DNA of 6,528 bases, taken from NCBI GenBank assembly GCA_947468785.1, contig CANIMS010000094.1, positions 1-6,528 of the forward strand. The letters run 5' to 3'. This stretch comes from Betaproteobacteria bacterium (GTDB taxonomy: Bacteria > Pseudomonadota > Gammaproteobacteria > Burkholderiales > Burkholderiaceae). The notes below the pieces were generated by a model. The model had not been told where the DNA came from. It did no database searches and worked only from the letters and a program-made list of their open reading frames with translations. Made by a program: the position numbers and the translations under genes. Of this stretch, positions 1 through 5,832 are shown piece after piece (position 1 is the stretch's first letter; each line of letters opens with the position of its first letter).

Positions 1-105
1 GGTAATGAGGCCACCATTAAAGTTTTGCGTAAGGGCAAAGCGCTTGAACTCACTGTCAAAATTGGTAAGCGCCCAAAACCTAGTATGCATGGTCAGGCAA
101 AGTAA
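1..105 (+). CDS. C-terminal fragment of a probable Deg/HtrA-type serine protease (PDZ domain tail)
   Basis: The reading frame is open from the first base and ends at TAA 103-105, giving 34 residues and no start codon in view. The peptide contains the pattern ATIKVLRKGKALELTVKIGKRP, which resembles the last two beta strands of a PDZ domain in periplasmic Deg/HtrA proteases (…v.vlR.Gk…l.v.lg.rP). In that family the PDZ domain follows a trypsin-like domain and binds the C-termini of misfolded envelope proteins. The catalytic domain lies outside the window, so protease activity is inferred from the tail alone; another PDZ protein, such as a site-2 protease or a C-terminal processing protease, is possible. 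The gene converges on gltL with only 12 bases between the stop codons, and I see no terminator there. Confidence 0.55.
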   Translation, partial: GNEATIKVLRKGKALELTVKIGKRPKPSMHGQAK

Positions 106-117
106 GATTGCGAGCGT

Positions 118-852
118 TTAACCCGGCAAAATCTTAGATAAAAAATCTTTTGCTCTTGGTGAGCGCGCATTTGGATTGCCGAAGAATTCATCTGTGCTGC
201 AATCTTCAAGAATTCTTCCTTGATCCATAAAAATGACTCGGTTGCCTACTTTGCGTGCAAATCCCATTTCATGGGTCACGCAGCACATCGTCATGCCTTC
301 ATTAGCCAGCTTGACCATGACATCTAAAACTTCACCAACCATCTCCGGGTCTAATGCCGAAGTTGGCTCATCAAATAACATCAAGATAGGATCCATGCTC
401 AGAGCGCGTGCAATCGCTACTCGCTGTTGTTGTCCGCCAGAAAGTTGGCCAGGGTATTTGTCCTTCTGTGCAATTAAACCCACTCGCTCAAGATACTTCA
501 AGCCATGGGTTTTAGCTTCATCAGTCGAACGCCCTAGTACCTTGATTTGAGCAAGTGTCAGGTTTTCAGTAATGCTTAAGTGAGGAAATAATTCAAAATT
601 TTGAAACACCATACCAACACGAGCGCGCAACTTAGGCAAATTGGTTTTTGGATCGTGCAAAGCAACGCCATCTACCGTAATTTCACCTGCCTGAAACGGC
701 TCCAAGGCATTGATAGTTTTAATCAAGGTTGACTTACCTGATCCGGATGGGCCACAAATCACAACTACCTCACCCTTATTGATTGAGGTAGTGCAATCTG
801 TCAGGACCTGAAAGGAGCCATACCATTTAGAAACGTTTTGAAGTTCAATCAT
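118..852 (-). CDS. gltL: Glutamate/aspartate-type ABC importer, ATP-binding subunit
   Basis: This 244-residue cytoplasmic ATPase drives amino acid import through the GltJ-GltK permease. All hallmarks of a polar amino acid ABC ATPase are intact: Walker [10 protein letters not shown] at 34-42, Q-loop Gln84 in [11 protein letters not shown], signature LSGGQQQR at 137-144, Walker B ILMLFDEP at 156-163 with catalytic Glu162, D-loop ALD at 166-168 and switch His194 in VTHEMGFA. The length matches the GltL/GlnQ/ArtP family (about 240-245). It is the last gene of gltIJKL, 38 bases after gltK. That gap (853-890) is very AT-rich and shows no clear Shine-Dalgarno sequence before the ATG. No terminator is visible downstream before the window edge. 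The closest relatives GlnQ, ArtP and HisP share all these motifs; the gltL assignment rests mainly on the operon and on GltI. Confidence 0.93.
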   Translation of the reverse strand: MIELQNVSKWYGSFQVLTDCTTSINKGEVVVICGPSGSGKSTLIKTINALEPFQAGEITVDGVALHDPKTNLPKLRARVGMVFQNFELFPHLSITENLTLAQIKVLGRSTDEAKTHGLKYLERVGLIAQKDKYPGQLSGGQQQRVAIARALSMDPILMLFDEPTSALDPEMVGEVLDVMVKLANEGMTMCCVTHEMGFARKVGNRVIFMDQGRILEDCSTDEFFGNPNARSPRAKDFLSKILPG

Positions 853-890
853 GATGGTCTATGTAATTGGTAGCAATAATAAAAAATAAA

Positions 891-1559
891 TTAGCGGATG
901 ATCGCCACTTTGGCCTGAATCATACGAACTGCTTTAGAAAGCGAAAAGCAAATCACAAAATAGGTTGCCGCAGCCAAGACATAAGTCTCAATTGGTCTAC
1001 CGTAGTTTTTGCCAGCAATCTCAAATCCTTTAAGCAAGTCATAGGCGCCAATGGCATAGACCAAAGAGGTGTCTTGAAACAAAATAATGGTTTGGGTCAT
1101 AAAGACTGGAATCATGTTCCTAAAGGCTTGCGGCAAAACAATCAAGCGCATGTTCTGACCGTAATTCATACCCAATGCCTCACCAGCATAGGTTTGGCCT
1201 TTAGGCACCGACTGAATACCAGCGCGCACAATCTCAGCAAAGAAAGCTGCCTCAAAAGCAATAAATGTAATCGTGGCCGATAGGTCTGCACCAATAGGTT
1301 TACCAATCAACATGGGAATTAATAAGAAGAACCACAAAATCACCATGACCAATGGAATCGATCGCATGGTATTGATATAAATGGTGGCTGGATAAACTAG
1401 TGCAGGACGGCCTGATAAACGCATGAGCGCTAAAAAGGTGCCCACCACAATTCCGCCAATCGTAGCAATGACTGTGAGCTGAATACTAAATATCAACCCT
1501 TTGACAATGTAGTTGGTAAATAATTCCCAGTTATAAAAACTTAGATCTAGACTCAACAT
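891..1559 (-). CDS. gltK: Glutamate/aspartate-type ABC importer, inner-membrane permease K
   Basis: This 222-residue integral membrane protein is close to the usual GltK length (about 224). An N-terminal periplasmic stretch of about 20 residues is followed by hydrophobic segments near 20-45, 67-86, 92-110, 148-170 and 192-208. The MetI/HisM-type EAA coupling loop lies at about 103-144 (EAAFFAEIVRAGIQSVPKGQ, then EALGMN and LPQAFRNMIP) and should dock on GltL. It would pair with GltJ as a heterodimeric channel. It starts at ATG 1557-1559, 11 bases after the gltJ stop. The sequence ahead of it (GTGACAGTGAT) gives only a weak ribosome binding site, so translation is probably coupled to gltJ. No frameshift or missing motif is seen. 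Confidence 0.93.
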   Translation of the reverse strand: MLSLDLSFYNWELFTNYIVKGLIFSIQLTVIATIGGIVVGTFLALMRLSGRPALVYPATIYINTMRSIPLVMVILWFFLLIPMLIGKPIGADLSATITFIAFEAAFFAEIVRAGIQSVPKGQTYAGEALGMNYGQNMRLIVLPQAFRNMIPVFMTQTIILFQDTSLVYAIGAYDLLKGFEIAGKNYGRPIETYVLAAATYFVICFSLSKAVRMIQAKVAIIR

Positions 1560-1570
1560 ATCACTGTCAC

Positions 1571-2362
1571 TTAATGGGCTAAACCAGCATTGTTAGATGG
1601 GCTGATAAATCCAGGAATGCGACTGCGCTTTTCTATAAGCGTCATCACACGGTTTACCCCAAATGCAGAAAGTGCGTATAAGGCTGTTACTGCTAAATAA
1701 ATTTCAACGCCACGCGAGGTTTCTTCTTGTGCTTGCATTGCAAATAAAGTGAGCTCGGGCACAGATACCGCAAACGCAACCGAAGAATTTTTAATGGCAT
1801 TCATACTTTCCGAGGTGAGCGGTGGAATCACAATACGCAGCGCCATTGGCAAGATGATGTAACGATAGGTTTGGGCTGTCGTTAAACCCAGAGCAGTAGC
1901 TGCAGCACGCTGACCACTAGGCAAGGACTGAATGCCCGCCCTCACTTGTTCTGCAATCCGCGCTGAAGTGTAAAAACCTAAAGCGATGCTAACCAACCAA
2001 TAAGAAGGTAGGAGCTTTAGGGGCACAATAAAAGCCGGAATCACGTGGTACCAAAGAAATACCTGAACCAAGACCGGAATATTTCTGAATAACTCGACCC
2101 AAGCAGTAGCCAAACGCACTAGGCTCCTGCTCCCCCTGCCAGTGTCCGGTAAAGTGCGCAAGGTACCCATAACCGCACCTACAATCAAGGCGATGGTGAG
2201 ACCCAGACCTGCAACTGCCAGAGTCCAGCCCCAAGCCTTCATCAGCCAATCTAGGTAACTAGGATCAGCATTTTGGCCCAGCCCAAATAATGAGGAGAAG
2301 CAGTGATCAACTACTTCTCCGTCTAAGGTGCTTTTACAAAAGACACCTAAATCTAAAGACAT
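1571..2362 (-). CDS. gltJ: Glutamate/aspartate-type ABC importer, inner-membrane permease J
   Basis: This 263-residue permease is the partner of GltK. Visible features are a hydrophobic segment at about 46-68, ELFRN with its following membrane segment at 90-116, another segment at 120-133, the EAA loop at about 134-172 (ARIAEQVRAGIQSLPSGQ, then ALGLTTAQTYRYIILP), and segments near 174-200 and 218-238. It is slightly longer than E. coli GltJ (246 as I recall it). The excess lies in an N-terminal region of about 40 residues before the first membrane segment that carries Cys9 and Cys21, probably periplasmic. ATG 2360-2362 is three bases after the gltI stop (TAA TTT ATG), so translational coupling is likely. 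The gltI stop and gltJ start are in the same frame. The C-terminal tail (SPSNNAGLAH) is polar. Confidence 0.92.
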   Translation of the reverse strand: MSLDLGVFCKSTLDGEVVDHCFSSLFGLGQNADPSYLDWLMKAWGWTLAVAGLGLTIALIVGAVMGTLRTLPDTGRGSRSLVRLATAWVELFRNIPVLVQVFLWYHVIPAFIVPLKLLPSYWLVSIALGFYTSARIAEQVRAGIQSLPSGQRAAATALGLTTAQTYRYIILPMALRIVIPPLTSESMNAIKNSSVAFAVSVPELTLFAMQAQEETSRGVEIYLAVTALYALSAFGVNRVMTLIEKRSRIPGFISPSNNAGLAH

Positions 2363-2365
2363 AAA

Positions 2366-3280
2366 TTATTTTTTCTGCGCGTAATCTTCTGCTGGCTTGT
2401 CATTTAAGTTGGCCCAAGCATTTTTGGTAGCAGGAGATAACTCAAGACCAACTACAACATTTTTAGGTGGAATTGGCTTTAAGAACCACTTATCCCAGAG
2501 TGCAGGCATTTTGCCATTTGCAACCATCTTAGCGATTGCTGCATTTACTTCAGCCTTAAATTCTGGATCATTCTTAGGAACCATAATTGCAATTGGCTCA
2601 GTACTCAAAACCTCACCAACGATTTTGAAATCTTTTGGATTCTTGGCATTAGCAATGTTGCCGGCCAAGATCGAGCCGTCCATCACGAAGGCATCAGCAC
2701 GGCCAGATTCCAAGAGCAAGAAGCTGTCTGCATGATCTTTGCCAAAGACCTCATCAAAGTTCACGCCATTGGCTTTTTCATGCTTACGCAATAACTGAAC
2801 TGAGGTAGTACCAGTAGTAGTAGCTACTTTTTTACCAGCCAACTGAGAAATGGAGTTAATACCTGAATTCGCTTTAACAGCAATGCGCACCTCTTCAACG
2901 TAGAGCGTGTTTGCAAATCCCACGTCTTTTGCACGATTAGCATTATTGGTAGTTGTGCCGCACTCAATATCGACTGTACCGTTTTGTACCAAAGGTACAC
3001 GATTTTGTGATGTGACTGGTTGATAGTTAATACGTAAGGTACTCATACCCAATTTGTCTTTAATGTCGTTCAAAATCATGCGACATGCTTCAACGTGATA
3101 GCCATCAAAACGGCTGTCACCTGTGGTGTAAGACATCGGAATAGAAGACTCACGAACGCCCATGGTTACAGCGCCTGATGATTTAATTTTGTCCATCGTG
3201 GCACTTGCTGCAACTGTGGCACCAGAGATGGCAACGAGGGCTGTAGCTGCCAATATTTGGCTGATTTGTTTCATTTTCAT
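2366..3280 (-). CDS. gltI: Periplasmic glutamate/aspartate-binding protein (solute-binding protein family 3)
   Basis: This 304-residue substrate-binding protein feeds GltJK-GltL. I chose ATG 3278-3280 because GGAAGAG sits six bases ahead of it; an in-frame TTG at 3293-3295 would place the start inside that ribosome binding site. A Sec signal peptide follows: MKMKQ, a hydrophobic core at about 6-19, and cleavage probably near residues 24-27 (VAASA). Ligand-site patterns known from the E. coli/Shigella GltI family are present: GVRESS (Arg43), TSQNRVPL (Ser91, Arg94), ECGTTTNN (106-113), TTGTTS (155-160), GKDHADSF (His183), SGRADAFVMD (192-201) and the family ending DKWF.KPIPPKN. E. coli has ECGSTTNN, so one ligand-loop Ser is Thr here, a conservative change. 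Cys66 and Cys107 are the only mature cysteines and could form a disulfide. The exact ligand (Glu, Asp or both) is inferred. Confidence 0.93.
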   Translation of the reverse strand: MKMKQISQILAATALVAISGATVAASATMDKIKSSGAVTMGVRESSIPMSYTTGDSRFDGYHVEACRMILNDIKDKLGMSTLRINYQPVTSQNRVPLVQNGTVDIECGTTTNNANRAKDVGFANTLYVEEVRIAVKANSGINSISQLAGKKVATTTGTTSVQLLRKHEKANGVNFDEVFGKDHADSFLLLESGRADAFVMDGSILAGNIANAKNPKDFKIVGEVLSTEPIAIMVPKNDPEFKAEVNAAIAKMVANGKMPALWDKWFLKPIPPKNVVVGLELSPATKNAWANLNDKPAEDYAQKK

Positions 3281-3286
3281 AAGATG

Positions 3287-3293
3287 CTCTTCC
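3287..3293 (-). promoter_or_regulatory. Ribosome binding site of gltI
   Basis: On the minus strand this reads GGAAGAG, six bases before the ATG at 3280-3278. It is the only clear Shine-Dalgarno sequence in the operon, and it decides between the ATG and the upstream in-frame TTG at 3295-3293, which overlaps it. Confidence 0.7.
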
Positions 3294-3361
3294 AATAATG
3301 TAAGGGGTGAACTAACAACTTTTATGTGCTTTTTACTTCAAAATTTAATAATTAGTCAAAA

Positions 3362-3390
3362 ATGACAATTGGAGCTTAATTTAGCATTAT
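3362..3390 (+). promoter_or_regulatory. Candidate sigma-70-type promoter of the TPR-GT41 gene
   Basis: ATGACA (-35, 3362-3367; five of six consensus bases), a 17-base spacer, then CATTAT (-10, 3385-3390; four of six). It would start transcription near 3397, giving a leader of about 70 bases. It overlaps the opposing candidate gltI promoter almost base for base. In AT-rich DNA such matches arise by chance fairly often. Confidence 0.3.
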
Positions 3391-3406
3391 CTACACTTCA
3401 TGACAA
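3378..3406 (-). promoter_or_regulatory. Candidate sigma-70-type promoter of gltIJKL
   Basis: Read on the minus strand: TTGTCA (-35, 3406-3401; five of six consensus bases), a 17-base spacer, then TAAATT (-10, 3383-3378; four of six). Transcription would start near 3371, about 90 bases before gltI. A second TTGTCA (3368-3363) and a TTGACT lie closer to the gene in this AT-rich leader, so an alternative promoter nearer to gltI is possible. Confidence 0.35.
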
Positions 3407-3420
3407 TGGTTGTTCCTCCC

Positions 3421-3448
3421 TAGGAGAAAGGGTCAAAAGTAGCTCCTA
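3421..3448 (+). other. Small inverted repeat in the 5' leader of the TPR-GT41 gene
   Basis: TAGGAG (3421-3426) is the exact reverse complement of CTCCTA (3443-3448), giving a 6-bp stem with a 16-base loop. The left arm is part of GGAGAAAGGG (3423-3432), the only Shine-Dalgarno-like tract upstream of the gene, but it lies about 35 bases before the ATG with no usable start codon beside it. A nested alternative hairpin (GTAG/CTAC, 3439-3449) is also possible. A regulatory role is conjecture. Confidence 0.3.
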
Positions 3449-3466
3449 CATTCATTTCATCGATTT

Positions 3467-5554
3467 ATGGACAATAGACAAATGTCCCAGCTGATCCTCA
3501 AAATCCTAGAAGCGCTTCGTGAAGATATTCACGTGCTGCCAAAAGATCATATTCGAGAGGCTGCCAATGAAAAACCCGAGAATTTAGACGTCTTATTTGA
3601 TATTGGCATTGAATGCGCCCAGAATAATAGGCTTGAGCAGGCATTCTGCATATTCAATGAATTAGCCCTGTTTAAAAAAGGGGATCCTAGGATTTTTTAT
3701 AACCTTGGTCTGATTTCTTCGCTCATGAATGAGCATCAGCAAGCCTTGAAATTCTATGAATTTGCCCAGAATTTAGATCCCCTCGATCCAGCTATCCCCA
3801 TTAATAGTGGGGCCTCTTTAAATGAGCTCAAGCAATATGAAAAGGCCATAGCATCTTTAAATAGGGCAATAGCACTTAACCCCAATATCGCTGAGGCTTG
3901 GTCCAACAAGGGTACAGCGCTCAATGAACTCAAACGCTATGAAGAGGCCTTATCCAATTACGATAAAGCTCTTACTCTAAACCCTCAACATGTCGAGGCT
4001 TGGTCTAACAAGGGGGTTAGCTATGCAGAGCTCAGACGTTATGAGGAGGCCTTAGCCCATTACGATAAGGCGCTTGAACTCAACCCTCAATATGTTGAGG
4101 CTTGGTCTAACAAAGGCACTGTCCTTAGCGAGCTCAAACTGTATGAAGCGGCAGCTAAAAGCTTTCATCAAGCCCTCATACTGAACCCAGATCTTCCTTC
4201 TGGAAAGGGGATCCTCTTACACGCCAAGATGCTAGCGTGTGACTGGCAAGGGGTAGATGCCTTATATCAATCGATTTGCCAGGATATTACTGAAAATAAA
4301 AAGTCGGCTGATCCCTTTGGGTTTCAGGGCATCTGTGGCGATGAATATCTTCTTCAAAAATGTGCAGAAATATTCTCACATAACAAATTTCCTAGCTCAC
4401 CGCAGTTTAAATTTGAACGTTTAAAAAGAGATGGTGGAAAAATTCGGATCGGCTATCTTTGTGGGGAATTTAGGGAACAGGCTACGGCGATTCTCATGAC
4501 TGAGGTATGGGAGCTTCATGACAAAAGTCAATTTGAAATCCTTGCGTTTGATAATGGTTGGGATGATAAAAGTCTCAGGCGCAAAAGAATTGAGAAGGCA
4601 TTTAATGAATTCATTGATATTTCTAGATTGTCTGACGATGAAGCAGCAAGCCTTATAGCTGATAAGAAAATTGATATCTTGGTAAACCTGAATGGCTTCT
4701 TTGGCAAGCCAAGACAAGGTATCTTTGCCAAAAAGCCCTCACCAATTCAGGTCAACTATCTTGGCTTTCCTGGGACTATTGGCAGCACCTATATGGACTA
4801 TCTGATTGCTGACAAAGTAGTTATCCCAGAAGAAAGCCGGCAATACTACACAGAGAAGATTGTTCATCTTCCTCATTGCTACCAAGCAAACGATTCAAAA
4901 AGACAAATTGATGGCAGGAGCTACGCTAAAAAGGAGTTTGGTTTGCCGGAGGAAGGTTTTGTCTTTTGCTGCTTTAACAATAGCTACAAAATTCTTCCGC
5001 AAATGTTTGATATCTGGATGAGATTGCTGCGCGCCCTACCAACTAGTGTTCTGTGGCTCATTGAAGATAATCCAGATGCTACACGTCATCTAAAACAAGA
5101 AGCTCAAGCAAGAGGTGTCGATGCTGCGCGCATTATTTTTGCGAAACGAGTGCCGCTTTCAGAACATTTGGGGAGGCATCAATGTGCAGACCTATTCTTA
5201 GATACCTTACCCTACAACGCCCATACGACTGCGAGTGATGCGCTTTGGGCTGGACTACCAGTTTTAACTTGTACCGGAACTTCCTTTGCAGGAAGGGTTG
5301 CTACTAGCATGCTGACTGCATTAGATCTGCCAGAACTCATTAGCGCTAATATTGCTGAATATGAATCCCTCGCATATCAGCTTGCTAGTCAACCCGAAAA
5401 ATTGCAACAGATTAAAGCAAAGCTAGCCAAAAACCGCCTCAACTCACCTCTGTTTAACACCAACTTAATGGCTAAAGATTTAGAAGGCGCCTATTTAGCA
5501 ATGTACAAGCGATTTCAGGAGGGATCTCCTCCTGAATACATCAATCTCAATTAA
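3467..5554 (+). CDS. TPR-repeat protein with O-GlcNAc-transferase-like (SPINDLY/GT41) domain
   Basis: This is a 695-residue protein with no signal peptide or membrane segment, so probably cytoplasmic. A degenerate helical N-terminus (1-73) is followed by about five 34-residue TPR units (74-107, 108-141, 142-175, 176-209, 210-243), a linker (244-320) and a GT-B region of the O-GlcNAc transferase C-terminal type. Visible family motifs are KIRIGYLCGEFREQAT (325-340), DILVNLNGFFGKPRQGIFA (403-421), PSPIQVNYLGFPGT (424-437), MDYLIAD (443-449), FCCFNNSYKI (500-509), SVLWLIED (527-534), FLDTLPYNAHTTASDALWAGLPVLT (577-601) and SPLFNT (660-665). By analogy with human OGT, Lys508 and HTT586-588 should contact UDP-sugar. 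Gln338 sits where human OGT has a His. The donor and acceptor are unknown; a protein O-glycosyltransferase is most likely. There is no Shine-Dalgarno sequence at ATG 3467. A second in-frame ATG lies at 3482, and a TAG at 3440-3442 closes the frame upstream. Confidence 0.85.
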   Translation: MDNRQMSQLILKILEALREDIHVLPKDHIREAANEKPENLDVLFDIGIECAQNNRLEQAFCIFNELALFKKGDPRIFYNLGLISSLMNEHQQALKFYEFAQNLDPLDPAIPINSGASLNELKQYEKAIASLNRAIALNPNIAEAWSNKGTALNELKRYEEALSNYDKALTLNPQHVEAWSNKGVSYAELRRYEEALAHYDKALELNPQYVEAWSNKGTVLSELKLYEAAAKSFHQALILNPDLPSGKGILLHAKMLACDWQGVDALYQSICQDITENKKSADPFGFQGICGDEYLLQKCAEIFSHNKFPSSPQFKFERLKRDGGKIRIGYLCGEFREQATAILMTEVWELHDKSQFEILAFDNGWDDKSLRRKRIEKAFNEFIDISRLSDDEAASLIADKKIDILVNLNGFFGKPRQGIFAKKPSPIQVNYLGFPGTIGSTYMDYLIADKVVIPEESRQYYTEKIVHLPHCYQANDSKRQIDGRSYAKKEFGLPEEGFVFCCFNNSYKILPQMFDIWMRLLRALPTSVLWLIEDNPDATRHLKQEAQARGVDAARIIFAKRVPLSEHLGRHQCADLFLDTLPYNAHTTASDALWAGLPVLTCTGTSFAGRVATSMLTALDLPELISANIAEYESLAYQLASQPEKLQQIKAKLAKNRLNSPLFNTNLMAKDLEGAYLAMYKRFQEGSPPEYINLN
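3788..4195 (+). repeat. Tandem 102-base TPR-coding repeats (four units)
   Basis: Four consecutive 102-base units encode residues 108-141, 142-175, 176-209 and 210-243 of the TPR-GT41 protein. The last three (3890-3991, 3992-4093, 4094-4195) all open with EAWSNKG. By hand count, units 2 and 3 share 73 of 102 bases and 24 of 34 residues. The opening block GAGGCTTGGTCTAACAA is identical in units 3 and 4. Many differences between units are synonymous, so the duplication is not very recent. Confidence 0.85.
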
Positions 5555-5700
5555 GTGCCGCCAATACAAGCAACTGGCAGATCTTGGAATGGGGTGCCTT
5601 GAACACAGTTCACTCCTTTAGTAGAAGTACTGCTCGCCAAGCAAGCGCTTAAGCATAGAGTGGCAGTAGCCAATAAAGCTATCAGTTTTGTTTTATTCAT
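5551..5700 (-). CDS. Small predicted lipoprotein, 49 residues
   Basis: This short frame reads from ATG 5700-5698 to TAA 5553-5551. It has a charged N-terminus (MNKTK), a hydrophobic core (about 6-16) and a lipobox LSAC at 17-20, so signal peptidase II cleavage would leave lipidated Cys20 and a mature peptide of 30 residues. The mature part has two further cysteines, Cys32 (VNCVQG) and Cys45 (VACIGG), that could form a disulfide, and it ends GGT. GGATGA lies just upstream; an adjacent in-frame ATG at 5703-5701 is an equally possible start. Size and architecture recall entericidin-type peptides, but the sequence does not match what I know of EcnA/EcnB, and I do not recognise a family. Its stop shares TTAA (5551-5554) with the convergent TPR-GT41 gene. 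It lies beyond the porin terminator, so it probably has its own promoter. Confidence 0.7.
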   Translation of the reverse strand: MNKTKLIALLATATLCLSACLASSTSTKGVNCVQGTPFQDLPVACIGGT

Positions 5701-5735
5701 CATTTCATCCAATCCCTTGTTCAATACATTTTTTC

Positions 5736-5741
5736 ATAATA
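5736..5741 (-). promoter_or_regulatory. Candidate -10 element for the small lipoprotein gene
   Basis: On the minus strand this reads TATTAT, five of six bases of the sigma-70 -10 consensus. It would start transcription near 5729, about 29 bases before the lipoprotein ATG. The -35 position falls in the T-tract end of the porin terminator and matches poorly, so the call is weak. A ten-codon upstream frame (5737-5705, MKKCIEQGIG) ends one base before the possible ATG at 5703. Confidence 0.25.
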
Positions 5742-5750
5742 GCTTGATCT

Positions 5751-5785
5751 AAAGAAAAAACCCACCGTGTTGCCACGATGGGTTT
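5751..5785 (-). terminator. Intrinsic terminator of the porin gene
   Basis: On the minus strand, AAACCCA-T-CGTG pairs with CACG-G-TGGGTTT around a GCAA tetraloop of GNRA type. This gives a 12-bp stem (5785-5774 with 5769-5758) with one U-G wobble, followed by TTTTTTCTTT. It lies about 48 bases after the porin stop. Read on the plus strand the stem has a C-A mismatch and only a weak TTTATTTA tail, so it is mainly a minus-strand terminator. Confidence 0.88.
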
Positions 5786-5832
5786 ATTTACAGCGATTTC
5801 TAAATTCAATACTAGCTTACGCTAGCGTTAAA

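Noticed and set aside
866..877. ATTG-GTAG-CAAT inverted repeat between gltK and gltL
   Set aside because: A 4-bp A/T-rich stem without a T-tract is too weak to call a terminator or regulatory hairpin.
867..1283. A 138-codon open frame on the plus strand across gltK
   Set aside because: It runs antisense through a well-supported permease gene, has no ribosome binding site and resembles no protein family; it is a codon-use shadow.
1989..2249. An 86-codon minus-strand frame inside gltJ
   Set aside because: It is an alternate frame of the permease gene on the same strand, with no independent evidence of translation.
2397..2735. A 112-codon plus-strand frame antisense to gltI
   Set aside because: It is the complement of a conserved binding-protein sequence and lacks its own start context.
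3324..3365. Thirteen-codon plus-strand frame in the divergent intergenic region
   Set aside because: It lies upstream of the candidate plus-strand start site, has no Shine-Dalgarno sequence and is too short to support.
4421..4731. Two minus-strand open frames (98 and 67 codons) inside the TPR-GT41 gene
   Set aside because: They lie wholly antisense to a coding region with conserved motifs, and their peptides show no domain or signal features.
5705..5737. Ten-codon upstream frame (MKKCIEQGIG) before the lipoprotein gene
   Set aside because: It has no ribosome binding site, and its ATG lies next to the presumed -10 element, so it may not even be transcribed.
5819..5828. Perfect 10-base palindrome ACGCTAGCGT just after the porin stop
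   Set aside because: It can form only a 3-bp stem with a four-base loop in RNA, and no second copy is seen in the window; the terminator at 5751-5785 already explains transcript ending.
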